A stretch of DNA of 64,000 nt from Haemophilus haemolyticus M19501 (lineage in GTDB: Bacteria; Pseudomonadota; Gammaproteobacteria; Enterobacterales; Pasteurellaceae). The position numbers and the translations under genes are program-made. The stretch covers positions 1 through 64,000 of the forward strand of contig NZ_AFQO01000007.1 in the NCBI RefSeq assembly GCF_000222025.1. Direction: 5' to 3'. Numbering within the stretch: position 1 is the first letter of the stretch; each line of letters begins with the position of its first letter. The notes beneath the pieces were generated by a model. That model saw only the letters and a program-made list of their open reading frames with translations. It ran no database searches and had not been told where the DNA came from. Shown here piece after piece: positions 10,137 to 20,115 of the stretch.

Positions 10137-10520
10137 CTATCTCTTATTCCAGCACATAAATTATTTCCCCATTTAAAACGGAAGTTATTAAGCATCAGAA
10201 TTAATTCTGTTTTTTCCCATCTTTTTTCCTTATCTTCTTTCTTTTGTATTTTCATTAATGCTTTGAATCAGTAAAGAAAAACGTTTATATGAACCTTGTG
10301 TATATTTATAAAGATTATATCTAGTTACAAAAGGAGTGGTTTCTTACAGTTTGTAATAATGAAATAAAGCCTTTATAGAGCATTCAAGGAAAACTCTTTG
10401 CCATATCTAATAATCAGGTCTTATCTTCTATAGTTTACTGTTTTTGATATTGAATCTTGGAGAGCGTATTGTGATGGAATATGAGACGGGAAATAAGATA
10501 ACCCCAATAATAGTAGATAA
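10137..10520. other. intergenic region, no recognised gene
   Basis: About 380 bases of A+T-rich DNA between two tRNA units on opposite strands. The only reading frame with a plausible ribosome-binding site (GGAGAG) is a 21-codon ATG frame at 10474-10539, which runs into the next terminator and is not convincing. No repeat or mobile element remnant is visible. It could be a rearrangement joint, since both sides are tRNA genes. Confidence 0.5.
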
Positions 10521-10556
10521 AACAAAACCCCGCGATTAGTTTCGCGGGGCTTTGTT
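10521..10556 (-). terminator. terminator of the secG / tRNA-Leu unit
   Basis: CCCCGCG / CGCGGGG stem (10528-10549). Read on the minus strand it is followed by TTTTGTTTTA, directly after tRNA-Leu. Confidence 0.85.
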
Positions 10557-10564
10557 TAGTCAAA

Positions 10565-10650
10565 TGGTGCTCTGGGCGAGACTTGAACTCGCACGACCTG
10601 TGGTCACTACCCCCTCAAGATAGCGTGTCTACCAATTCCACCACCAGAGC
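10565..10650 (-). tRNA. tRNA-Leu (GAG)
   Basis: An 86-nt class II tRNA with a long variable arm, acceptor GCTCTGG pairing CCAGAGC, anticodon stem CTATC/GGTAG, anticodon GAG and an encoded CCA. It lies 24 bases after secG on the same strand. E. coli has the same arrangement (secG-leuU), so co-transcription is likely. Confidence 0.96.
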
Positions 10651-10674
10651 GTTAATTTTTATGCTAATCCTATT

Positions 10675-11016
10675 TTATTGTGGGATGTCGCTATTTTTAT
10701 TTTCTTTCGCTGGAGCTGCTTGTTGTTGCTGAACTTGCTCTGCAGCTTGTGATAAATCGTCAAAAGCACCTTTTTGAATATTGCCTTTATGTGAATTCAT
10801 GTTTCCCAAAACAAGAGCAATAACAAAAAATGCGGTTGCTAAAATCGCACTGGTACGTGTTAAAAAGTTACCTGCACCAGCAGCGCCAAACATTGTACCT
10901 GATGCGCCGCCACCAAAAGATGCGCCAGCGTTCGCTCCTTTACCTTGTTGAACGAGAATAAACCCGATCAAGGCAATCGCGACAACAACATAAATAAATA
11001 AAAGAACTTGATACAT
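10675..11016 (-). CDS. secG: protein-export membrane protein SecG
   Basis: A 113-aa subunit of the SecYEG translocon. Two membrane spans (residues about 3-22 and 54-72) flank the conserved loop LVQQGKGANAGASFGGGASGTMFG. The Gln- and Ala-rich tail is typical of proteobacterial SecG. tRNA-Leu(GAG) follows on the same strand. Confidence 0.95.
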   Translation of the reverse strand: MYQVLLFIYVVVAIALIGFILVQQGKGANAGASFGGGASGTMFGAAGAGNFLTRTSAILATAFFVIALVLGNMNSHKGNIQKGAFDDLSQAAEQVQQQQAAPAKENKNSDIPQ

Positions 11017-11146
11017 TTTTTCTCTCTAATTTGCAATTTTGCAAGAAAACCAGTCGTGAATGTTATAGAAAATTCAATTTTCTCGCAAGTGCTTTGCATA
11101 AAAAAAATATTAACTGGTTTAACTTTAATCAGTTTGACCGTTTGAT

Positions 11147-13081
11147 TTACTGGATTTTTTTTGCCGCACTTTTAGGTTTTGCTCTATCGGATTTAATCAT
11201 TTTAATGCGGCTTAATTGTCTTAATGCATTAAGATCTACAAAACGGACTAAATCAGGCAATATTTGATTCAAGTTATGCATAAATTGCTGATAGGTTGCT
11301 TGTTTTTGACTAATGTCTGTGAGTTGTGATTCCCAATGGGCGGTCATATCTGGTTGGGTGGCAATATCTGGTAATGCCTGAATTAAAATTCTTCCAGTTT
11401 CTGTGCTATGAATATTTCGCCCTTTTTTCGTTAAAAAACCGCGTTTAAAAAGTAACTCAATGATGCCAGCGCGAGTAGCCTCTGTGCCCAATCCATCCGT
11501 TTCTCGCAGAATTTTTTTGAGTTCTTTATCCTGTACAAATCGTGCAATTCCCGTCATTGCTGAAAGCAAAGTTGCATTTGTGAAAGGCTTTGGCGGCTGA
11601 GTTTTTTTACTAATTACCTCTCCGCGTTCACAATTCAAAATTTGTCCTTTCTTTACTATTGGTAATAAGGGTTCTTGATTTTCTGTGCCGTCTTCTTTGC
11701 CTAATAATTCTTTCCACCCAGCCGTTTGTAAATTTCGCGCTTGGGCTATAAAAGTACCGCCGGCGATATTTAATGTGATTTTGCTTTTACGATATTCTGC
11801 GTCAGGACAAAATTGCATTAAATATTGGCGAGCGATAAGGCTGTAAATATTACGTTCTTCTTGTGTTAGATTTACTGGACGATTTTTGGCGGTTGGAATG
11901 ATTGCATGGTGAGCTTCTACTTTTTTATCATTCCAACAGCGATTTCTTTGTTCAATTGAAATGACATTTGGTAAGACTTGATAAGCTTCACAATGGGTTG
12001 AAATTGCATTTAATACGTTATGACGTTCTGTAAAATGTTCTTCGGGCAAATATCGACAATCAGAACGCGGATAAGTAATTAAACGATGAGTTTCATATAG
12101 GCGTTGGCACGTATCTAATACGGCTTGAGCGGACATACCGAATCGCTTTGCTGCATCAATTTGTAACGCAGAAAGGGAATAAGGCAAGGGCGCCGTTTCT
12201 TTTTCACGAACGTCTTTGTATTCGGTTACTTCTGCTGGTTGATTTGTAATACGTTTTACAACGTTTTCTGCTAATCCTTTAGAGAGCACCCTGCCGTCAT
12301 CATCTTGGTAATCTTCACAAGCTTTGCTAGGTTGCCATAAGGCACTAAAAAGTGCGGTTGATTTCCCCTGAGTTTTTTGTTCTTTATTCTCTGGATTAAT
12401 CCAGGCTAGTACTTCAAAGAAATCTTTCGGTTGGAAATGTTCAATTTCCAAATCTCGACGTACAATTAAACCCAGCACAGGGGTTTGCACTCGACCAACC
12501 GAAAGCACGCCATCATAGCCAGTTTGTCTGCCACGAATAGTATAGGCTCTCGTCATATTGATGCCATAAAGCCAATCGGCGCGAGCTCGTGCGAGTGCGG
12601 ATGTGGCAAGAGGAATAAAATTACGGTTGGGTTGTAATTTTTTAACCGCTTTTTCTACCGCACTTGGATTTAGGTCGCTAATCAAGCAGCGTAAAATTTT
12701 ATCGCGTTTTTCTGCAGATAAATTGGCATAGCTGAACACTTCATCGACAAGTAATTGTCCTTCTCTATCAGGGTCTCCCGCATTAACAAGTGTATCGGCT
12801 TGATGGATTAGTTTTTCCACTACAGAAAGTTGTTTTTTTACTTCTTTTCGTGGTAAAAGTTGCCATTTTTCAGGAATGATAGGGAGATGTTCTAAACGCC
12901 ATTGTTTGAATTTAGGATCATAGGCATCGGGTTCTGCTTGCTCGAGTAGATGCCCTACACACCAAGTTACTACATCATTATCGCCACATTTAATAAAACC
13001 ATCGCCGCGTTGATGAGGCTTGGGGAGCACATCAGCAATAGCGCGAGCTAAGCTTGGTTTTTCGGCGATAAATAAACGCAT
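11147..13081 (-). CDS. topB: DNA topoisomerase III
   Basis: A 644-aa type IA topoisomerase, close to the E. coli length. It has the N-terminal Toprim segment [19 protein letters not shown], the acidic motif [15 protein letters not shown], and the active-site Tyr in [13 protein letters not shown]. It decatenates replicating DNA. The gene starts 15 bases after recR ends on the same strand, and recR and ybaB lie upstream, so it may be in one operon with them. An uptake-like sequence sits within its last codons. Confidence 0.95.
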   Translation of the reverse strand: MRLFIAEKPSLARAIADVLPKPHQRGDGFIKCGDNDVVTWCVGHLLEQAEPDAYDPKFKQWRLEHLPIIPEKWQLLPRKEVKKQLSVVEKLIHQADTLVNAGDPDREGQLLVDEVFSYANLSAEKRDKILRCLISDLNPSAVEKAVKKLQPNRNFIPLATSALARARADWLYGINMTRAYTIRGRQTGYDGVLSVGRVQTPVLGLIVRRDLEIEHFQPKDFFEVLAWINPENKEQKTQGKSTALFSALWQPSKACEDYQDDDGRVLSKGLAENVVKRITNQPAEVTEYKDVREKETAPLPYSLSALQIDAAKRFGMSAQAVLDTCQRLYETHRLITYPRSDCRYLPEEHFTERHNVLNAISTHCEAYQVLPNVISIEQRNRCWNDKKVEAHHAIIPTAKNRPVNLTQEERNIYSLIARQYLMQFCPDAEYRKSKITLNIAGGTFIAQARNLQTAGWKELLGKEDGTENQEPLLPIVKKGQILNCERGEVISKKTQPPKPFTNATLLSAMTGIARFVQDKELKKILRETDGLGTEATRAGIIELLFKRGFLTKKGRNIHSTETGRILIQALPDIATQPDMTAHWESQLTDISQKQATYQQFMHNLNQILPDLVRFVDLNALRQLSRIKMIKSDRAKPKSAAKKIQ

Positions 13082-13096
13082 AATGGTATGAGAAGA

Positions 13097-13699
13097 TTAG
13101 TCGATTTGACGACGACCTAGAAAAGAGTGAGTAAGCGTTGTGCCGTCCACAGTTTCCAGTTCACCACCGACAGGAATGCCATGTGCGATACGACTCACTT
13201 TGATATTATGTTGGCGGCACATTTCAGCGATGTAGTTTGCTGTTGCATCACCTTCCACTGTTGGGTTTGTTGCAAGAATTACCTCATGGAAAGATTCTTC
13301 TACTAAACGTTTTTGCAGTAAATCTAAGCCAATTTCACGAGGTCCAATACCATCAAGTGGTGATAAGTGTCCCATTAAGACAAAATAACGTCCTGAAAAT
13401 TGCCCTGTTTGCTCAATAGCTTGAATATCTGCGGGCATTTCAACGACACAAAGCAAACCTGAATTTTGACGGCGTGGATTATTGCAAATGTTGCAAGTGT
13501 CTTCTTCCGTAAAGTCTCGACATTGTGAACAATGGCCAATTTTAGACATAGCTTCTGTGAGTGCTCGAGCTAAATTCATTCCACCGCTACGATTACGCTG
13601 TAAAAGATGATAAGCCATACGTTGCGCAGATTTAGGCCCTACGCCTGGAAGACAACGTAAGTTTTCAATAAGGTGTTCTAAAAGTGGGCTACTTTGCAT
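13097..13699 (-). CDS. recR: recombination protein RecR
   Basis: The 200-aa protein has the N-terminal helix-hairpin-helix ([16 protein letters not shown]), a Cys4 zinc finger ([16 protein letters not shown]) and a Toprim domain ([17 protein letters not shown]). It works with RecF/RecO to load RecA at gaps. ybaB lies 62 bases upstream on the same strand, the usual bacterial ybaB-recR pair. Confidence 0.96.
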
Positions 13700-13761
13700 A
13701 GTGTTTTAATGAGAGGCAAATGAGAGATGACGCGTGAATCTTATATTCACGCGCCTAATAA

Positions 13762-14091
13762 TTAAAACGGAAACTTCATTCCTGGAGGCAATGGCATTCC
13801 AGCAGTAACCGATGCCAATTTTTCTTTTTGTAATTCTTCTGCACGACGTACCGCATCGTTAAAAGCGGCCGCGATTAAATCTTCTAACATTTCTTTATCG
13901 TCTTCCATTAAAGACGGATCAATGTCAATGCGACGGCAGTTATGTGCACCATTAATTGTGATTTTCACTAAACCTGCACCAGATTCACCCGTTACTTCTA
14001 GTTGCGCGATTTCTTCCTGCATTTTTTGCATTTTTTCTTGCATTTGTTGGGCTTGTTTCATTAAGCCGCCTAAACCGCCTTTTCCAAACAT
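13762..14091 (-). CDS. ybaB: nucleoid-associated protein, YbaB/EbfC family
   Basis: A 109-aa DNA-binding protein of the YbaB/EbfC family, beginning [18 protein letters not shown] and ending LPPGMKFPF, both family signatures. I placed the start at 14091, where AAAGGA lies about 8 bases upstream. A start 12 codons earlier would add residues foreign to the family. It directly precedes recR. Confidence 0.95.
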   Translation of the reverse strand: MFGKGGLGGLMKQAQQMQEKMQKMQEEIAQLEVTGESGAGLVKITINGAHNCRRIDIDPSLMEDDKEMLEDLIAAAFNDAVRRAEELQKEKLASVTAGMPLPPGMKFPF

Positions 14092-14193
14092 AATGTTATC
14101 CTTTATTAAGTCAAAAATTGCGTGCATTCTAGCGAAAAAATGGGCTTTTGGGAACAGTGGGGTTAATGATTTGGGGTATTTAAAATCTCAGAA

Positions 14194-14232
14194 AATTTCA
14201 CCGCACTTTTGAAGTCAAGTGCGGTGAAATTT
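14194..14232 (-). terminator. USS-pair terminator after rlmJ
   Basis: A 16-bp inverted repeat (AAATTTCACCGCACTT and its complement) with an 8-base loop is built from two opposed uptake sequences. It lies just downstream of rlmJ. Confidence 0.8.
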
Positions 14233-14259
14233 AGTGCGGTTTAGAATGGGAAGAGACGG

Positions 14260-15105
14260 TTATTCAGGCGTAATCCAGTCGACCGTCCAGCTTCCTGTAC
14301 CTTCTGGAACTAATGTTTTTGTGAGGTAAGGCAAAATTTCTTTCATTTGAGTTTCTAATGTCCAAGGTGGATTAATTACTACCATACCGCTTGCTGTCAT
14401 GCCTCGTTGATCGCTATCAGGGCGAACAGAGAGTTCAATTTTTAGAATTTTTCTAATCCCCGTTGCTTCTAATCCCTTAAAAATACGTTTAGTTTGTTGG
14501 CGTAATACAACGGGATACCAAATCGCATAACTGCCAGTGGCAAAACGCTTATAGCCTTCTTCAATGGCTTTGACGACAAGATCATAATCTTCTTTTAATT
14601 CATAAGGCGGATCGATTAGCACCAAGCCACGGCGTTCTTTGGGAGGTAGCGTTGCTTTGACTTGTTGAAAGCCATTGTCACATTTTACGGTGACATTTTT
14701 GTAGTCACTAAAATTATTTCGAAGGATTGGATAATCGCTAGGATGAAGCTCGGTCAATAGTGCACGATCTTGTGGGCGCAACAATTCCGCGGCAATTAAC
14801 GGTGAGCCAGCGTAATAACGTAGTTCTTTGCCACCATAATTGAGTTTTTTGATCATTTTTACATAACGAGCAACATCTTCGGGTAAGTCTGTTTGATCCC
14901 ACAAGCGTCCAATACCTTCTTTATATTCCCCCATTTTTTCTGATTCGTTTGAGGATAAACGATAACGACCTACACCAGAGTGCGTATCCAAATAAAAAAA
15001 GCCTTTTTCTTTGAGTTTAAGGTTTTCCAAAATGAGCATTAAAACAATATGTTTCAAGACATCGGCATGATTGCCAGCGTGAAATGAGTGACGATAACTC
15101 AGCAT
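14260..15105 (-). CDS. rlmJ: 23S rRNA (adenine(2030)-N(6))-methyltransferase
   Basis: The 281-aa protein begins MLSYRHSFHAGNHADVLKH, the RlmJ signature, and carries the N6-adenine methyltransferase motif DPPYE in VLIDPPYELK. The family methylates A2030 of 23S rRNA. It stands alone between mrcA and ybaB on the minus strand. A USS-pair hairpin follows it. Confidence 0.94.
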   Translation of the reverse strand: MLSYRHSFHAGNHADVLKHIVLMLILENLKLKEKGFFYLDTHSGVGRYRLSSNESEKMGEYKEGIGRLWDQTDLPEDVARYVKMIKKLNYGGKELRYYAGSPLIAAELLRPQDRALLTELHPSDYPILRNNFSDYKNVTVKCDNGFQQVKATLPPKERRGLVLIDPPYELKEDYDLVVKAIEEGYKRFATGSYAIWYPVVLRQQTKRIFKGLEATGIRKILKIELSVRPDSDQRGMTASGMVVINPPWTLETQMKEILPYLTKTLVPEGTGSWTVDWITPE

Positions 15106-15177
15106 AATATATCCTTTGTTTAATAACGAAGGCGAGTCAATTGACTCGCCCGATTACACACTAAAGTGCGGCCATTT

Positions 15178-17772
15178 TTAGAAGAGTTCTTGTGGTTGCG
15201 TCGCTGGCGTATTGCCTTCATTATTTAAGCGTTGCTGTAACTCTGTAGGAACGTAATAACCACGCTCTTGCATTTCCGAAAGATAGGTTCTAGTTGGTTC
15301 AGTACCTACAATAAAATATTCTTTGCGCCCACCGTTTGGAGAAAGCAATCCAGTCATCGTATCAATACTTTTTTCCATAATTTTCGGTGGTAATGGTAAT
15401 TTACGTTCAGGTTTGTCGCTCAATGCAGTTTTCATATAAGCGACCCAAGCTGGCATCGCTGTTTTCGTCCCCGCTTCTCCGCGCCCAAGTACACGTTTGT
15501 TGTCGTCAAATCCGACATAAGTTGTGGTTACTAAGTTTGCACCAAATCCTGCATACCAAGCTACTTTTGAACTGTTGGTAGTACCTGTTTTTCCGCCTAT
15601 ATCGCTACGTTTAATGGTTTGTGCAATGCGCCAACTGGTGCCTTTCCAGTCTAAACCTTGTTCTCCATAAATCGCAGTATTTAAGGCACTACGAATGAGA
15701 AAGGCAAGTTCGCCACTAATGACACGTGGCGCATATTCTATTTTTGACGAGGCATTTTTTGCTGCTGCCATTAAATCAATCGCATCTTCTTTAAGTGCGG
15801 TCACATTTGACTGTAATTCTGGCAGTTCTGGTACCGTTTCAGGTTGTTGATCAACTTCTTCACCGTTTGTACTGTCATCTGATGGTTTTAAGGCATTCTC
15901 GCCTAAAGGAATATTGGCAAAGCCGTTGATTTTATCTTTCGTTTCACCATAAACCACAGGGAGATCATTACATTCAATACAAGCAATTTTAGGGTTTGCA
16001 ACAAATAAGTCATTACCCGTGTTATCTTGAATTTTTTCAATGATATAAGGTTCAATGAGGAAACCGCCATTATCAAACACCGCATAAGCTCTAGCCATTT
16101 CTAATGGTGTGAAAGAGGCAGCGCCAAGCGCTAAGGCTTCACTAGCAAAATATTGATCACGTTTAAAACCAAAACGTTGTAAAAATTCTGCTGTGAAATC
16201 AATACCTGCCGTTTGGATCGCACGAATAGCAATCATATTTTTGGATTGACCTAATCCTACGCGTAAACGCATTGGACCATCATAACGATCAGGTGAGTTT
16301 TTGGGTTGCCACAGTTTTTGTCCCGGTTTTTGAATAGAAATCGGACTGTCTTGTAGTACGCTAGAAAGCGTTAATCCTTTTTCTAATGCCGCTGCGTAAA
16401 TAAATGGTTTAATAGAAGAACCCACTTGAACTAAGGATTGTGTCGCACGGTTGAACTTACTTTGTTCATAGCTAAAGCCACCAACAATGGCTTCAATCGC
16501 ACCATTATCTGAGTTAAGAGATACTAACGCAGAGTTAGCTGCTGGAATTTGCCCTAATTGCCATTCACCATTAGTGCGTTGACGAATCCAAATTTGCTCA
16601 CCTACTTTTACAGGATTACTTCTGCCAGTCCAACGCATTGCATTAGTGGAGAGCGTCATTTTTTCACCAGATGCTAATAATAGATCTGCCCCACCTTTTG
16701 CCATGCCAACCACAGCTGCGGGAATAAATGGTTCAGAATCTGGCAATTTACGTAAAAACGCTAGAATACGTTCATCATCCCAAGCTGCTTCATTTTTTTG
16801 CCATAAAGGCGCACCACCACGATACCCACGACGCATATCGTAATCAATTAAGTTGTTACGCACAGCTTTTTGGGCTTCATCTTGGTCTTTTGAAAGTACA
16901 GTGGTAAATACTTTATAACCACTGGTGTAAGCATTTTCTTCGCCAAAACGGCGAACCATTTCTTGGCGTACCATTTCAGTGACGTAATCCGCACGGAACT
17001 CAAATTTAGCCCCATGGTAACTGGCGACAATAGGCTCTTTTAATGCAGCATCATATTCTTCTTTGCTGATGTATTTTTCATCTAACATTCGGCTTAGCAC
17101 CACATTGCGGCGTTCTTCTGAACGTTTTAAAGAATAAAGCGGGTTCATTGTTGAAGGTGCTTTAGGTAAACCAGCAATAATCGCCATTTCCGATAACGTC
17201 AATTCATTTAATGATTTACCGAAATAGGTTTGTGCCGCCGCTGCAACACCATAAGAACGATAGCCTAAAAAGATTTTGTTTAAATAAAGCTCTAAGATTT
17301 CTTGTTTAGTGAGAGTATTTTCAATTTCTACGGCAAGCACGGCTTCACGAGCTTTACGAATAATGGTTTTTTCTGGAGTTAAGAAAAAGTTACGCGCTAA
17401 TTGTTGAGTGATCGTACTTGCACCTTGTGATGCACCGCCATTACTCACTGCGACAAACAATGCACGGGCAATGCCGATAGGGTCTAATCCGTGATGATCG
17501 TAAAAACGACTGTCTTCCGTCGCTAAAAATGCGTCAATTAAGCGTTGTGGCACATCGGCTAATTTTACTGGAATACGGCGTTGCTCGCCCACTTCGCCAA
17601 TTAATTTACCGTCGGCCGTATAAATCTGCATTGGTTGCTGTAATTCAACAGTTCTTAATGTTTCTACTGAGGGCAATTCAGATTTTAGGTGGAAATACAG
17701 CATTCCGCCAGCCACTAAACCTAAAATACATAAAGTTAATAGGGTGCTTAATATTAATTTTGCGATCCGCAT
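15178..17772 (-). CDS. mrcA: penicillin-binding protein 1A (bifunctional murein synthase)
   Basis: An 864-aa class A PBP. It has an N-terminal membrane anchor, a GT51 glycosyltransferase domain (ATEDSRFYDHHGLD, GASTITQQLARNFF) and a transpeptidase domain with catalytic Ser in GSSIKPF and the KTGTT box. A long insertion lies between the Ser motif and KTG. It polymerises and cross-links murein at the inner membrane. The gene is divergent from the com operon, as mrcA is from the homologous hof genes in E. coli. Its ATG at 17772-17770 lies inside the competence CRE site. In Haemophilus it is also called ponA. Confidence 0.96.
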   Translation of the reverse strand: MRIAKLILSTLLTLCILGLVAGGMLYFHLKSELPSVETLRTVELQQPMQIYTADGKLIGEVGEQRRIPVKLADVPQRLIDAFLATEDSRFYDHHGLDPIGIARALFVAVSNGGASQGASTITQQLARNFFLTPEKTIIRKAREAVLAVEIENTLTKQEILELYLNKIFLGYRSYGVAAAAQTYFGKSLNELTLSEMAIIAGLPKAPSTMNPLYSLKRSEERRNVVLSRMLDEKYISKEEYDAALKEPIVASYHGAKFEFRADYVTEMVRQEMVRRFGEENAYTSGYKVFTTVLSKDQDEAQKAVRNNLIDYDMRRGYRGGAPLWQKNEAAWDDERILAFLRKLPDSEPFIPAAVVGMAKGGADLLLASGEKMTLSTNAMRWTGRSNPVKVGEQIWIRQRTNGEWQLGQIPAANSALVSLNSDNGAIEAIVGGFSYEQSKFNRATQSLVQVGSSIKPFIYAAALEKGLTLSSVLQDSPISIQKPGQKLWQPKNSPDRYDGPMRLRVGLGQSKNMIAIRAIQTAGIDFTAEFLQRFGFKRDQYFASEALALGAASFTPLEMARAYAVFDNGGFLIEPYIIEKIQDNTGNDLFVANPKIACIECNDLPVVYGETKDKINGFANIPLGENALKPSDDSTNGEEVDQQPETVPELPELQSNVTALKEDAIDLMAAAKNASSKIEYAPRVISGELAFLIRSALNTAIYGEQGLDWKGTSWRIAQTIKRSDIGGKTGTTNSSKVAWYAGFGANLVTTTYVGFDDNKRVLGRGEAGTKTAMPAWVAYMKTALSDKPERKLPLPPKIMEKSIDTMTGLLSPNGGRKEYFIVGTEPTRTYLSEMQERGYYVPTELQQRLNNEGNTPATQPQELF

Positions 17773-17779
17773 CGTAAAA
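17758..17779 (+). promoter_or_regulatory. competence regulatory element (CRE, CRP-S site) of the com operon
   Basis: A 22-bp near-palindrome with left half TTTTGCGATCC and right half GCATCGTAAAA fits the Sxy-dependent CRP-S consensus of Haemophilus competence genes, with one T in place of C in the right half. Its centre is about 42 bases before the start predicted from the -10 box at 17799-17804, as for a class II CRP promoter. It covers the mrcA start codon. Confidence 0.9.
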
Positions 17780-17798
17780 TTCTCGCTTCGTTAATGAA

Positions 17799-17804
17799 TA
17801 TTCT
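17799..17804 (+). promoter_or_regulatory. -10 box of the com operon
   Basis: TATTCT lies about 31 bases after the CRE centre, predicting transcription from about 17811. The absence of a good -35 fits a CRP/Sxy-activated promoter. Confidence 0.6.
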
Positions 17805-17870
17805 TGTCAAGAGACCTATGATTTGGCTGTTAAGTATAAAAGATTCAGCCTTTAAAGAATAGGAAAGAAT

Positions 17871-18668
17871 ATGCAATTCTCCCTGAAAAATTACCGCACT
17901 TTACAAATCGGCATTCATCGTAAGCAGGGGTATTTTGATTTTGTGTGGTTTAATGATCTTGAACAGCCACAAAGTTATCAAATCTTTGTTAATGATCGTG
18001 ATTTTAAAAATCGTTTTTTACAACAGCTAAAAACACAATATCAAGGGAAAACCTTTCCTTTGCAGTTTGTGGCAAGTATTCCCGCTCACTTAACTTGGTC
18101 GAAAGTATTAATGTTGCCACAAGTGTTAAATGCGCAAGAATGTCATCAACAATGTAAATTTGTGATTGAAAAAGAGCTGCCTATTTCTTTAGAAGAATTG
18201 TGGTTTGATTATCGTTCTACTCCGTTAAAGCAAGGTTTTCGATTAGACGTTACTGCAATTCGTAAAAGTACTGCTCAAACTTATTTGCAAGATTTTCAGC
18301 CATTTAAAATTAATGTATTGGATGTTGCATCAAATGCTGTTTTGCGTGCATTTCAATATCTGTTGAATGAACAAGTGCGGTCAGAAAATACCTTGTTTTT
18401 ATTTCAAGAAGATGACTATTGTTTGGCGATTTGTGAAAAAGCACAGCAATCGCAAATTTTACAATCTCACGAAAATTTGACCGCACTTTATGAACAATTT
18501 ACCGAACGTTTTGAAGGGCAAATTGAACGAATTTTGGTTTATCAAATTCCTTCAAGTCATACGCCATTACCAGAAAACTGGCAGCGAGTAGAAACGGATT
18601 TACCTTTTATCGCACTTGGCAATGCGCTGTGGCAAAAAGATTTATATCAACAAAAAGTGAGTAGTTAA
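17871..18668 (+). CDS. comA: competence protein ComA (PilM-like)
   Basis: A 265-aa cytoplasmic protein, first gene of the com operon, in the PilM/HofM position. It has no membrane span. PilM-type ATPase-fold proteins dock to the inner-membrane PilN/PilO complex of type IV pili. In H. influenzae this operon is needed for DNA uptake. Uptake sequences lie within the gene. It ends at 18668 and comB begins at the next base. The start has a GGAAAG ribosome-binding site. Confidence 0.92.
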   Translation: MQFSLKNYRTLQIGIHRKQGYFDFVWFNDLEQPQSYQIFVNDRDFKNRFLQQLKTQYQGKTFPLQFVASIPAHLTWSKVLMLPQVLNAQECHQQCKFVIEKELPISLEELWFDYRSTPLKQGFRLDVTAIRKSTAQTYLQDFQPFKINVLDVASNAVLRAFQYLLNEQVRSENTLFLFQEDDYCLAICEKAQQSQILQSHENLTALYEQFTERFEGQIERILVYQIPSSHTPLPENWQRVETDLPFIALGNALWQKDLYQQKVSS

Positions 18669-19178
18669 ATGTCGATGAATTTATTGCCTTGGCGTACTTA
18701 TCAACATCAAAAGCGTTTACGTAGTTTAGCTTTTTATATCGCTTTATTTATCTTGCTTGCTATTAATTTAATGTTGGCTTTTAGCAATTTGATTGAACAA
18801 CAGCAACAAAATTTGCAGGCACAGCAAAAGTCTTTTGAAAAATTTAATCAACAGCTTCATAAAACTACCATACAAATTGAACAGTTACGCAGTGCGGTGC
18901 AAGTTGGTGAAGTTTTGCAATCTCTCACGAACGGGCAAGTTCAAAATAGTTTGCAACGATTAAGTGAATTACCTCTTCAGAAAGGCGAATTAAACCGATT
19001 TAAACAAGATGGCCATAACTTAAGTTTTGAGGGTCGAGCGCAAGATCAAATGGAATTTGAGTCGGTACATCAATTTTTAAAGCAACATTTCCCCAATGTG
19101 AAATTAAGTCAAGTTCAGCCTGAGCAACATACATTGTTTTTTCGCTTTGATGTGGAAGAAGTTGGAGAAGATAAGTGA
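18669..19178 (+). CDS. comB: competence protein ComB (PilN-like)
   Basis: A 169-aa bitopic inner-membrane protein with a short cytoplasmic N-terminus (MSMNLLPWRTYQHQKR), one membrane span at about residues 25-42, and a coiled-coil periplasmic part. The N-terminal NLLPWR motif is characteristic of PilN, which binds PilM. It abuts comA and overlaps comC by four bases (GTGA), indicating coupled translation. Confidence 0.9.
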   Translation: MSMNLLPWRTYQHQKRLRSLAFYIALFILLAINLMLAFSNLIEQQQQNLQAQQKSFEKFNQQLHKTTIQIEQLRSAVQVGEVLQSLTNGQVQNSLQRLSELPLQKGELNRFKQDGHNLSFEGRAQDQMEFESVHQFLKQHFPNVKLSQVQPEQHTLFFRFDVEEVGEDK

Positions 19179-19696
19179 AAGCCTTTTTGAACGATCCTTT
19201 TACTCCTTTTGGAAAATGGCTAAGTCAGCCTTTTTATGTGCACGGTTTAACCTTTTTATTGTTATTAAGTGCGGTGATTTTTCGCCCCGTTTTAGATTAT
19301 ATAGAGGGTAACTCCCGTCTCCATGAAACTGAAGATGAGTTAGCGGTGAAGCGTTCAGAATTATTGCATCAACAGAAAATTTTAACTTCTTTACAGCAGC
19401 AATCGGAAAATCGAAAACTTTCTCCTGAACTGGCTGCACAAATTATGCCTTTGAATAAACAAATTCAACGTTTAGCTGCGCGTAACGGTTTATCTCAGCA
19501 TTTACGTTGGGAAATGGGGCAACAGCCCATTTTGCATTTACAGCTTACGGGGCATTTTGAAAAAACGAGGATATTTTTAACCGCACTTTTAGCTAATACG
19601 TCACAGCTTTCTGTAAGCCGGTTGCAATTTATGAAACCTGAAGACAGCTCATTGCAAACCGAGATCATTTTTCAGCTAGATAAGGAGGCAAAATGA
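19175..19696 (+). CDS. comC: competence protein ComC (PilO-like)
   Basis: A 173-aa protein with one N-terminal membrane span (residues about 23-40) and a periplasmic coiled coil, as in PilO, the partner of PilN. It starts with GTG in a GTGA overlap with the comB stop and ends in an ATGA overlap with comD, so com translation is tightly coupled. An internal uptake sequence (AAGTGCGGT) is present near its start. Confidence 0.88.
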   Translation: MKAFLNDPFTPFGKWLSQPFYVHGLTFLLLLSAVIFRPVLDYIEGNSRLHETEDELAVKRSELLHQQKILTSLQQQSENRKLSPELAAQIMPLNKQIQRLAARNGLSQHLRWEMGQQPILHLQLTGHFEKTRIFLTALLANTSQLSVSRLQFMKPEDSSLQTEIIFQLDKEAK

Positions 19697-20106
19697 AGTA
19701 TTGGTTTTACCTGATTACATTATTTTTTATGAATTGCAGTTGGGGACAAGATCCTTTCGATAAAACACAGCGTAACCGTTCTCAGTTTGATAACGCACAA
19801 ACAGTAATGGAGCAGACAGAAATAATTTCCTCAGATGTACCTAATAATCTATGTGGAGCTGATGAAAATCGCCAAGCGGCTGAAATTCCTTTGAACGCTT
19901 TAAAATTGGTGGGCGTAGTGATTTCTAAAGATAAAGCGTTTGCGTTATTGCTGGATCAGGATTTGCAAATTTACAGCGTTTTAGAGGGCGTTGATGTAGC
20001 TAAAGAAGGATATGTTGTAACAAAAATCAATCAAAATAAAGTTCAATTTATGCGTAAGCTCGGTGAGCAATGTGATAGCACTGAACAGAAAGAATTAAGT
20101 TTTTAA
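19693..20106 (+). CDS. comD: competence protein ComD (PilP-like)
   Basis: A 137-aa exported protein with a signal peptide (residues 1-18, ending NCSWG) and a small C-terminal domain (LKLVGVVISKDKAFALLLD) resembling PilP, the periplasmic link between PilNO and the secretin. It lacks an obvious lipobox at the cleavage site. Its start overlaps the comC stop as ATGA. comE follows after 9 bases. Confidence 0.87.
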   Translation: MKYWFYLITLFFMNCSWGQDPFDKTQRNRSQFDNAQTVMEQTEIISSDVPNNLCGADENRQAAEIPLNALKLVGVVISKDKAFALLLDQDLQIYSVLEGVDVAKEGYVVTKINQNKVQFMRKLGEQCDSTEQKELSF

Positions 20107-20115
20107 AGGAAGATT

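Noticed and set aside
10031..10255. Minus-strand frame over tRNA-Asn
   Set aside because: Its end is again a translated tRNA and the rest is A+T-rich with no ribosome-binding site.
11031..11267. 78-aa plus-strand frame between secG and topB
   Set aside because: Its second half is the antisense of topB codons. No family or good start site.
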